Assembly: GCA_036554605.1 (NCBI GenBank)
Contig: DATBMY010000385.1
Coordinates: 1-6,230 of the forward strand
Source of the DNA: DATBMY01 sp036554605
GTDB lineage: Bacteria > Acidobacteriota > Blastocatellia > UBA7656
Direction of reading: 5' to 3'
Length of the DNA: 6,230 nt
Part shown: in pieces, positions 1-4,949 of the stretch
Layout of the letters: the number at the start of each line of letters is the position of its first letter
Numbering within the stretch: the stretch's first letter is position 1
Position numbers and translations under genes: made by a program
The notes under the pieces: generated by a model
What the model saw: the letters and a program-made list of their open reading frames with translations, nothing else
The model's database searches: none
Told to the model about the DNA's origin: nothing

Positions 1-768
1 AGCTACCAGATCGACCAGCGCGTCAAGGCCATAGTCCAGGAAGCGCTCAGCGTTTATCGCGTTGACGCTTTCCTGCTCGATCAACTCCAGCCCACACACA
101 TCATCACTCAATCGCAATGCGATGTATGCGCCGTGAGTCTCAAGGACGTAGAGCAGGCCGTGTGCGAAATAACTGGCTCGCGCCCCGTAATCGTATCGCT
201 TGAGCCGAACTCGCTCGCCGACATCTGGAGCGACATTCGCCGCGTCGCCAGCGCGCTCGACGCTTCAGAGCGCGCGGAGGATTTGATCGGCATGTTGCGG
301 GCGCGCATGACCGCCATTGAAAGGCGCTCCCGTGTGCGCGAGCCGAAGCCAACCGTAGCCTGCATCGAGTGGATAGACCCGCTGATGGCCGCGGGCAACT
401 GGATGCCCGAGCTGGTCGAGATGGCCGGCGGCAGCAACCTCTTCGGCCAGGCGGGCAAGCATTCGCCCTGGATGACCTGGGAAGAAATAGTCGAGCGCGA
501 CCCCGACTTTATCATCGCTCTGCCCTGTGGGTTCGATATAGCGCGTACGCTTCAAGAGATGAATCTGCTCTCCGGCAGAAACGAGTGGCCCCGGTTGACC
601 GCCGTCGAATCCGGCAACGTCTATGTGGCCGACGGCAATCAATACTTCAACCGCCCCGGCCCGCGCGTCGCCGAATCTCTCGAAATCCTGGCCGAGTTGC
701 TCCACCCTTCGACATTTCATTTCGGCCACGAAGATAGCGGTTGGGTGCGCTACGTTTCAAGGACGTGA
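1..768 (+). CDS. BtuF-like ABC transporter substrate-binding protein (5' end outside window)
   Basis: The reading frame is open from base 1, so the gene starts upstream of the window; 255 codons and a TGA stop are visible. The sequence fits the periplasmic-binding-protein fold of the BtuF/FhuD group (COG0614), which captures cobalamin or Fe-siderophores for an ABC importer. Near the visible N-terminus lies a segment ending in THIITQSQCDVCAVS; the pattern 'L.P..I.TQ..C.VCAVS' is typical of proteins annotated cobalamin-binding. Then follow a long helix (about residues 75-105), GNWMPELVEMAGG opening the C-terminal lobe, WEEIVERDPDFIIALPCGF, and a final part with VESGNVYVADGNQYFNRPGPR. Roughly 60 N-terminal residues are probably missing, so the presence of a signal peptide or lipobox cannot be judged; some members of this group lack one. 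No permease or ATPase partner is visible. The Nudix gene starts 4 nt downstream, suggesting co-transcription. Ligand assignment is inference; the fold is fairly secure. Confidence 0.8.
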   Translation, partial: SYQIDQRVKAIVQEALSVYRVDAFLLDQLQPTHIITQSQCDVCAVSLKDVEQAVCEITGSRPVIVSLEPNSLADIWSDIRRVASALDASERAEDLIGMLRARMTAIERRSRVREPKPTVACIEWIDPLMAAGNWMPELVEMAGGSNLFGQAGKHSPWMTWEEIVERDPDFIIALPCGFDIARTLQEMNLLSGRNEWPRLTAVESGNVYVADGNQYFNRPGPRVAESLEILAELLHPSTFHFGHEDSGWVRYVSRT

Positions 769-772
769 TCTT

Positions 773-1195
773 ATGCCAACAGTCGGCGTCTTTGCCGCCG
801 TCTTCGATGATCAACGGCGAATACTATGCGTGAAGATGGGCTACGGGCCAGAGAGCTGGACTACGCCCGGCGGCAGGCTCGATCAGCCAAACGAATCTCC
901 GATCGACGCTCTCAAGCGCGAGGCGCGCGAGGAAGCCAACTGCCTTATAGAGCCTAAGCGGCTCATCGGGATATACTGCTCGCCGTCGAAAGACGACATA
1001 GTGCTATTGATGGAAGCCGACCTCGTTGAGCAAGGCGAGTGGCAGCCCAACGAAGAGATAACCGAAATCGGCTTTTTCGCATGGAAAGATTTGCCGAGGC
1101 CGATGGATACGCTCGTGCTACAGAGAATTCAAGATGCATTCGAGGGCCGGGCAGGAATACTAAGAGTGACCGACCCGTTCCTCGAAGCAGGTTAA
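773..1195 (+). CDS. Nudix hydrolase (MutT/NUDIX family)
   Basis: This 140-residue protein is the size of a single Nudix domain. The family hydrolyses nucleoside diphosphates linked to another moiety, using Mg2+ held by the Nudix box. The N-terminus (MPTVGVFAAVFDDQRRILCV) is a typical first strand pair, and WTTPGGRLDQPNESPIDAL followed by KREAREEAN (residues 29-56) is the Nudix box with the metal-binding REAREE at 49-54. Two departures are visible: six residues rather than five lie between Gly34 and Glu41, and the glycine normally after EEx is Asn56. The catalytic glutamates are intact, so activity is expected. The start at 773 is preferred over an in-frame upstream extension because AAGGA (759-763) sits 9 nt before it and the domain begins right there. 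The gene lies 4 nt after the binding-protein stop and 19 nt before the RidA-like gene, so it is probably the middle gene of an operon. Substrate cannot be predicted. Confidence 0.93.
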   Translation: MPTVGVFAAVFDDQRRILCVKMGYGPESWTTPGGRLDQPNESPIDALKREAREEANCLIEPKRLIGIYCSPSKDDIVLLMEADLVEQGEWQPNEEITEIGFFAWKDLPRPMDTLVLQRIQDAFEGRAGILRVTDPFLEAG

Positions 1196-1211
1196 AGCTT
1201 CAAGGTGAAGC
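1184..1211 (+). promoter_or_regulatory. Ribosome-binding site of the RidA-like gene within overlapping small hairpins
   Basis: AAGGTG (1202-1207) is the Shine-Dalgarno sequence, 7 nt before the ATG at 1215. It is flanked by GCTTC (1197-1201) and GAAGC (1207-1211), which can form a 5-bp hairpin with AAGGT in the loop. A second GAAGC (1184-1188), in the last Nudix codons, can pair with the same GCTTC instead, so the two stems are mutually exclusive. Ribosomes finishing the Nudix gene would disrupt the upstream partner. The stems are short, so a regulatory role is only a possibility; the ribosome-binding site itself is clear. Confidence 0.5.
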
Positions 1212-1214
1212 ATA

Positions 1215-1604
1215 ATGGAAAGAAAGAACATTTCTAGCGGCACTCGCTGGGAGCCAATCGTGGGCTATTCGCGCGCGGTCCGCGCAGGCCAGCGCGTTTA
1301 TGTATCCGGCACGACGGCCACCGACGCAAGCGGCAATCTTGTCGGCGCGGGCGACGTTTATGCGCAGGCGGTCCAGACGCTCAAGAACATCGAAGCCGCG
1401 CTTCAGGCCGCGGGAGCCAGTTTGAAGGATGTGGTGCGCACGCGAATGTACGTCGTCAATATCGACGATTGGGAGCAGGTCGCGAAAGCGCACGGCGAAT
1501 TCTTTGGCCATATACGCCCCGCCACAAGCATGGTGGAGGTCAGCCGGTTGATAATGCCTGAGATGCTTGTCGAGATAGAAGCCGACGCGGAGATCGCTAG
1601 CTGA
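1215..1604 (+). CDS. RidA/YjgF/UK114-family protein lacking the catalytic arginine
   Basis: This 129-residue protein has the full length of the trimeric RidA family, whose archetype hydrolyses reactive enamine/imine intermediates made by PLP enzymes. Family hallmarks are YSRAVRAGQRVYVSGTTA (18-35), the helix AQAVQTLKNIEAALQAAGAS (50-69), LKDVVRTRMYVVNIDDW (70-86), and the C-terminal MVEVSRL...MLVEIEADA (106-125). In E. coli RidA the active-site arginine lies in the segment ARSCVEVARL; here the corresponding segment is ATSMVEVSRL, with Thr104 in its place. Subgroups without this arginine (Rid4-Rid7 in the published scheme) are not thought to be imine deaminases, so the role here is open. ATG at 1215 has AAGGTG at a good distance. 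The gene is third in a tight cluster after the Nudix gene, and its end overlaps the end of convergent mtgA by 8 nt. Family membership is secure; function is not. Confidence 0.95.
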   Translation: MERKNISSGTRWEPIVGYSRAVRAGQRVYVSGTTATDASGNLVGAGDVYAQAVQTLKNIEAALQAAGASLKDVVRTRMYVVNIDDWEQVAKAHGEFFGHIRPATSMVEVSRLIMPEMLVEIEADAEIAS

Positions 1605-2352
1605 GGTCTTTAGGAATTACGACGTGGCGCATCAGGCGCGCGATAAGGTTCTGACGGCGCGCCACGCGGGCGCGGTTGGTCTTTGGATTAAAGACGCCGT
1701 TCGGGCTCGGGATGATGGCCGATAAGAAAGCCGCCTGATCGTGGTTGAGCGATGCGGCAGAGGTATTGAAGTAGTGGCGGGCCGCGGCCTCGGCTCCGTA
1801 GATGCCCTTGCCCCACTCGATCACGTTCAAGTAAATCTCAAGTATCCGCCGCTTTCCCAATATCCATTCCATCTCTTTGGTGATCAGCGCCTCGTGGACT
1901 TTGCGTATCGGGTTCCTCGATGTGGACAGAAAGAGATTCTTCGCGAGCTGCTGGCTTATGGTCGAGGCCCCGCGCGTGAACTTCATCTCTTTCCAATCCT
2001 CTTCCCACGCCTTCCTTATCTCTTCCCAGTCAAAACCGGCGTGATCGAAAAAGCGCGAGTCTTCGCCTGCAAGCACAGCCCGCACAAGGCTGGGCGAAAT
2101 CTTTTCAAATGGAACCCAGGTCTGAAGCCTGGCCGGGTTTTCTCCCCTGGCCGCGGCCTCCGACGAGCGTTGCTCCATCAGCGCCGTCGCCTCGGGGTTT
2201 ACACTCTTGAGGCGAAATACGCGGAATACTATGAACCCGTGATAAAGAACGAGGGCCGCAAGCGAGACAAGCAGACCGATCTTGATCCACCTGCGCCACC
2301 GCGCGCGCGGTCTCTTATATGCGACGGTTTTTTCCGCGGTTGCCTGCGCCAT
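1597..2352 (-). CDS. mtgA: Monofunctional biosynthetic peptidoglycan glycosyltransferase
   Basis: MtgA polymerises lipid II into glycan strands at the outer face of the cytoplasmic membrane. The 251-residue protein has a basic cytoplasmic tail (K13-K24, rich in Arg), one membrane segment at about 25-43, and a GT51 domain from about residue 78. The GT51 motifs are in order: GEDSRFFDHAG (96-106) with catalytic Glu97, GASTISQQLAKN (128-139), RKVHEA (150-155) with the second conserved Glu154, and KRRILEIYLNVIEWG (167-181). There is no transpeptidase domain, which separates it from class A PBPs. An in-frame TGA directly precedes the ATG (2353-2355), so no longer form is possible, and the next Met (59) lies beyond the membrane anchor. 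No Shine-Dalgarno precedes the start, and a strong promoter ends only a few bases upstream, so a leaderless mRNA is likely. The gene converges with the RidA-like gene, overlapping it by 8 nt. Confidence 0.97.
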   Translation of the reverse strand: MAQATAEKTVAYKRPRARWRRWIKIGLLVSLAALVLYHGFIVFRVFRLKSVNPEATALMEQRSSEAAARGENPARLQTWVPFEKISPSLVRAVLAGEDSRFFDHAGFDWEEIRKAWEEDWKEMKFTRGASTISQQLAKNLFLSTSRNPIRKVHEALITKEMEWILGKRRILEIYLNVIEWGKGIYGAEAAARHYFNTSAASLNHDQAAFLSAIIPSPNGVFNPKTNRARVARRQNLIARLMRHVVIPKDLS

Positions 2353-2359
2353 TCAGTGC

Positions 2360-2388
2360 ATTATACATGTATGCCGATTTCAGGTGAA
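2360..2388 (-). promoter_or_regulatory. Sigma70-type promoter of mtgA
   Basis: Read on the minus strand, TTCACC (2383-2388) and a perfect TATAAT (2360-2365) are separated by exactly 17 bp. The -35 matches TTGACA at four of six positions. Transcription would be expected to start about 7 nt after the -10 box, near 2352-2354, which is the first base of the mtgA ATG or the base beside it. The surroundings are AT-rich compared with neighbouring DNA. Confidence 0.7.
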
Positions 2389-2409
2389 TAAATACGGTGA
2401 CGGGAGGGA

Positions 2410-2478
2410 AGTCCGCAGTCCGAAGTCCGAAGTCGGTAGGTGCTTCTCTGTTTGACTCCGGACACCGGACTCCGGACT
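2410..2478. repeat. Heptamer-based inverted repeat at the permease 3' end, possible terminator
   Basis: Two 25-base arms (2410-2434 and 2454-2478) are inverted copies matching at 21 of 25 positions; two of the four differences become G-U pairs in the transcript of the permease. The loop is 19 nt. Each arm is itself built of heptamers: GTCCGCA, GTCCGAA, GTCCGAA on one side, and AGTCCGG, AGTCCGG, TGTCCGG (minus strand) on the other. One arm touches the last base of the permease stop codon (2478-2480). The hairpin is long enough to stall or protect an mRNA 3' end, but no T-run follows on the minus strand, so it is not a standard intrinsic terminator. Such heptamer repeats look like a dispersed genomic family; that is inference. 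Confidence 0.75.
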
Positions 2479-4091
2479 CATTTCTTGTTACGATTCCAGA
2501 GGTAGTAAGCAGGTATTCCGGCGAGGACGATTGCCGCCACCATAAGCGCGCCGCTCCACTCGCTCGGCAGCGCCCCGCCGCCGAGTTTCGCGGCGTAATA
2601 GCGCAGGTCGGTCCATAGAGCATTGCTTATGAGTATCATCACCGCCAATATGAACAGCGCGGGCGTCACGGGATAACCGAGCGTGCGATAGGCGCGCGGC
2701 AGATCGGGCCTGCGGCGGCGCAGAGTATAGACGGCCGCTACTCCCGCCGCGTAAAACGGCCAGATCGCCAGCACGAACGTTTCGGATAACTGCTCGAAGG
2801 TGCGCACCATCACGAAGATTATCGCGAGCGTGGCCGCGAGCGAAATGGCGACGTAGGGCGTCTTAAACTTGGGGTGAACCGACGCGATCTTTTTGAAGAA
2901 CAGCCCGTCGTCAGCCATCGCAAAGAATATTCGAGGGCCGGTCATCATCGAGCCGTTGAGCGTGCCGAATGCCGAGATCATCACCGCTATCGAGACGAGA
3001 CGCGCTCCGGTCTCGCCGATAATCCTGTAAGCCGCGTCGGCCGCTACCAGCGGCGATCCGGTTATCTCTGGCATGCTCAAGAGGTGCAGGTATGCGAGGT
3101 TTGCGAGCAGGTAGATGGCAATGACCGCGAGGGTGCCGAATATCAAAGTCAGCGGGAGGGACCGCTCGGGCCGTTTCACCTCGCCGCTTACGAAAGTCAC
3201 GTCGGCCCATCCGTCATAAGCCCACAGCAGCGATATGAAGGCCAGCCCGAACATCATCATAAAAGAGGGCGCATAGGAATTGATCGCGGCCGTAAGCCCG
3301 GGCGTCCCGCCCGCCGCCTCTATCTCGGCCGTCAACTCCGGCGAGGGCGTGAAGCTCACGCCGCGACGTTCTACTTCTTGCCGGACGCTATCGGCCGGTG
3401 CGCCGCTCGCGAGCAGGCTCTTCACCTCTTTTCTGGAAAGCGCGCCATCAGCCGCAAGCAATGCGCTTGCCTGCTCAGGGGTGAGCATTTCCGTCGTTGC
3501 CCGCGGGGCGGGGTGCCGCGCGCCCAGCAGGAAAGCGGCCAGCACCAGCAGTACCAGAGCCAGGTACTTTGCGCCGGTCGTCAGGTTTTGCACGAGCGCG
3601 CCAAGACTGATGCCGCGAATGTTGAACCCGGCGACGAGCAGTATGGCCGCGGCGGCGACGTAAGACCGCGCGCCTGTATCTTCCGCGCCGATCAACCGCA
3701 GAAAGTATTCAGCGAAGACGGTCGCGATTGCCCCGAGCGCCGAGGCCCGGATGATGACCAGTTCGGACCACCCGAAGAGAAACGCGGGCAGCCGCCCGTA
3801 CCCTTCGCGCAAATAGACGAAGATGCCGCCCGTTCGCGGGAGCGCACCGGCAAGCTCGGCCAGCGTAAGCGCGCCGCACAGGGAAAAGAACCCTCCCAGC
3901 ACCCATAAAAGCAAGTAAAGCCCTTCATCGGGGACGCGGGTCGCGATTCCGGCGGGCGAGCGGAATATGCCGGTGCCGATGGTCGAGCCCACCAGCACCG
4001 CTACGGCGCTGAGCAGACCGAGCCGTCTTGGAAGCGAGCCCTGGCGGGCTTCGTCTTCCGCGTGCGATCTTTTCTCAACTGGTTCAGCCAC
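2478..4091 (-). CDS. APC-superfamily amino acid permease (LAT-like) with inserted external module
   Basis: This 537-residue, 12-TM secondary transporter belongs to the amino acid-polyamine-organocation superfamily. TM1 (about 25-45) carries GSTIGTGIFRSP, the unwound substrate-contacting segment. TM6 (276-294) ends in AYDGWADVTFVSGEVKRPER, close to the LAT-type amino acid exchangers. Other membrane spans are near 58-82, 102-133, 143-160, 168-190, 311-335, 363-388, 412-430, 436-456, 470-491 and 513-532. Usual bacterial relatives are about 430-480 residues; the excess is a hydrophilic stretch of about 80 residues (193-274) between TM5 and TM6, which should face outside. The start is GTG (4089-4091). 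No clear Shine-Dalgarno precedes it, but no other start lies before TM1. The gene begins 14 nt after the small Cys-rich gene and may be co-transcribed with it or read from an overlapping promoter. Substrate is probably a neutral or large amino acid, but this is not determined. Confidence 0.94.
   Translation of the reverse strand: MAEPVEKRSHAEDEARQGSLPRRLGLLSAVAVLVGSTIGTGIFRSPAGIATRVPDEGLYLLLWVLGGFFSLCGALTLAELAGALPRTGGIFVYLREGYGRLPAFLFGWSELVIIRASALGAIATVFAEYFLRLIGAEDTGARSYVAAAAILLVAGFNIRGISLGALVQNLTTGAKYLALVLLVLAAFLLGARHPAPRATTEMLTPEQASALLAADGALSRKEVKSLLASGAPADSVRQEVERRGVSFTPSPELTAEIEAAGGTPGLTAAINSYAPSFMMMFGLAFISLLWAYDGWADVTFVSGEVKRPERSLPLTLIFGTLAVIAIYLLANLAYLHLLSMPEITGSPLVAADAAYRIIGETGARLVSIAVMISAFGTLNGSMMTGPRIFFAMADDGLFFKKIASVHPKFKTPYVAISLAATLAIIFVMVRTFEQLSETFVLAIWPFYAAGVAAVYTLRRRRPDLPRAYRTLGYPVTPALFILAVMILISNALWTDLRYYAAKLGGGALPSEWSGALMVAAIVLAGIPAYYLWNRNKK
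3282..3482 (-). other. Inserted helix-rich module within the permease (residues about 204-270)
   Basis: Between TM5 and TM6 the protein contains a soluble segment beginning LTPEQASALLAADG, then LSRKEVKSLLASGAPADSV, an RQEVERRGVSF turn, and PELTAEIEAAGG followed by TPGLTAAI. The pattern is L..EV..LL..G.P...V...V..RGV.F...PE....I.AAGG...L..AI. I recall a very similar small repeat in many acidobacterial proteins (the 'LLKAGVPSERVAELVRERG' type), usually in soluble or signalling proteins. Its presence in a transporter external loop is the oddity. The resemblance is from memory and unverified; the insertion relative to the APC fold is seen directly. Confidence 0.6.
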
Positions 4092-4104
4092 GAATGGGAG
4101 GGAA

Positions 4105-4131
4105 TTTATAATTCGCCGCGAGAATCGTCAA
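4105..4131 (-). promoter_or_regulatory. Possible internal promoter for the permease
   Basis: Minus-strand TTGACG (4126-4131) and TATAAA (4105-4110) are separated by 15 bp, shorter than the optimal 17. They overlap the last codons and the TAA stop of the upstream small gene. Initiation would fall near 4098, leaving a leader of only about 7 nt before the GTG, which also lacks a Shine-Dalgarno. Weak evidence; read-through from upstream would serve equally well. Confidence 0.3.
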
Positions 4132-4402
4132 GGCAGGATACGCAGGTGACCAGCCGGCAGCCGCAGACTTCAGTCGCTAGAAACGAAAGCACGCGGCGCG
4201 CAGCCTCTCGTGGGATCAAGCACCGCGCCGCGGCCTTGTCTATCGATCCTTCCGCGAGGAAGGCGGCCGAAACCGCTCCCCACTTCTCTCTGGTGTCGAG
4301 CACGTCGCGCCACTTTGCCGCCACGCGATAGTCAGGCACGGCCGTATCGAGCGGCTCGCCGCACAGCGGGCAATCGGCGGTCGTCTCTATCGCTTGAGCC
4401 AT
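4106..4402 (-). CDS. Small cysteine-rich protein, possible split zinc ribbon, function unknown
   Basis: I do not recognise a family for this 98-residue protein. It has seven cysteines: a CPLCG knuckle (Cys11, Cys14), Cys61, and a cluster CGCRLVTCVSC (Cys80, 82, 87, 90) ending in a second CxxC. The 65 residues between the two CxxC pairs are predicted mainly helical (about 27-50 and 54-77) and rich in Ala and Arg. Two CxxC knuckles at the ends of a helical core could bind one zinc, or the cysteines could be redox-active; the operon with thioredoxin reductase is compatible with that, but does not prove it. No signal peptide or membrane segment is seen. The ATG at 4400-4402 lies inside the end of the DUF4149 gene (16-nt overlap) and has no Shine-Dalgarno, so translation is probably coupled. 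The permease starts 14 nt downstream. The overlap, position in the series and conserved-looking CxxC motifs support a real gene. Confidence 0.65.
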   Translation of the reverse strand: MAQAIETTADCPLCGEPLDTAVPDYRVAAKWRDVLDTREKWGAVSAAFLAEGSIDKAAARCLIPREAARRVLSFLATEVCGCRLVTCVSCLDDSRGEL

Positions 4403-4941
4403 GATCTGACCGTCAGGAATAGCACTGCAAATCCGGCCAGCAGCGCGACCGCCATGGCCGAGGTAGAAAACTGGTGCAGGAAATTGAACTCGACGCGCAA
4501 CGGATTGTCGACCGGAACATTTTCAATACCGCCCATCTGAATTCTGAGCGAAGCCATCTTCGCCGATATCCAGAATTTCGACAGCGCGGCCATCGCGGTC
4601 ATCAGCACAAGAAGCACGCCGCGGATGACCTTTGCCGCGCCGCCGAGCGCGCTTCCCTTCCAGGCCGTAGCCTGAATCAGCAAGAGCAGCGGCCCACTGA
4701 TAAGCCCGATCCATTCGATCTTGCCTATGGTGCTGGTAACGATGCGCCCGGCAAGCTCGCGGTCATTTAATACAGAAAACGCGCTCGGCGCGACCGCGAA
4801 GCTGAAAAAGATCATCGAGCCGATCCAGACCGCGAGCAACAATGCTTCAATGAAAGCAACGATCTGGCGGCCGGTCGTCAAAGTGGCCCCTGGAGCCACT
4901 TTCGCGGTTTGTGGGTTTGCTGTCGAAGTAGCCATTTCCAT
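4387..4941 (-). CDS. DUF4149 / TMEM205-like four-TM membrane protein
   Basis: The 184-residue protein has four hydrophobic segments at about 26-50, 74-92, 104-126 and 160-178. It carries features I associate with DUF4149/TMEM205-like proteins: a first-helix signature VWIGSMIFFSFAVAP (38-52), a following AGRIV, and FNFLHQFST (152-160) just before the last helix. The biochemical role of the family is unknown; members are inner-membrane proteins. Residues 1-23 form a polar, poorly conserved N-terminal tail that contains an 8-bp inverted repeat at the DNA level. The start is ambiguous by two codons: ATG at 4941 (GAGAG only 4 nt upstream) or ATG at 4935 (GAGAG 10 nt upstream). It begins 8 nt after the trxB stop and overlaps the next gene by 16 nt, so it is very likely in the trxB transcription unit. 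Confidence 0.87.
   Translation of the reverse strand: MEMATSTANPQTAKVAPGATLTTGRQIVAFIEALLLAVWIGSMIFFSFAVAPSAFSVLNDRELAGRIVTSTIGKIEWIGLISGPLLLLIQATAWKGSALGGAAKVIRGVLLVLMTAMAALSKFWISAKMASLRIQMGGIENVPVDNPLRVEFNFLHQFSTSAMAVALLAGFAVLFLTVRSWLKR
4880..4902. repeat. Perfect 8-bp inverted repeat in the 5' part of the DUF4149 gene
   Basis: AAAGTGGC (4880-4887) and GCCACTTT (4895-4902) flank a 7-nt spacer. It encodes KVAPGAT (residues 14-20), in the unconserved tail before TM1. Because of the symmetry the same heptapeptide is also encoded in one opposite-strand frame. It could be a small hairpin about 40 nt into the coding sequence, or a short palindromic repeat captured in the gene. Confidence 0.5.
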
Positions 4942-4949
4942 CGCACTCT

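Noticed and set aside
623..772. In-frame upstream extension of the Nudix gene to an ATG at 623
   Set aside because: It would lie wholly within the binding-protein gene, has no Shine-Dalgarno, and the Nudix fold begins naturally at 773 with AAGGA well placed.
1623..1666. CGTGGCGC...GCGCCACG stem with an inner GGCGCGC/GCGCGCC alternative, just after the RidA-like stop
   Set aside because: It lies in the Arg-rich C-terminal codons of mtgA and no T-run follows on the plus strand, so a terminator call is not supported.
1741..2391. Plus-strand ORF of 216 codons opposite mtgA
   Set aside because: The start has no sensible ribosome-binding site and the product has no recognisable motifs; the GT51 motifs prove the minus-strand frame.
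2874..3908. Long plus-strand ORF (344 codons) antisense to the permease
   Set aside because: It is rich in Arg, Gln, Glu and His without domain motifs, as expected for the complement of a GC-rich membrane-protein gene, and the minus-strand permease is unmistakable.
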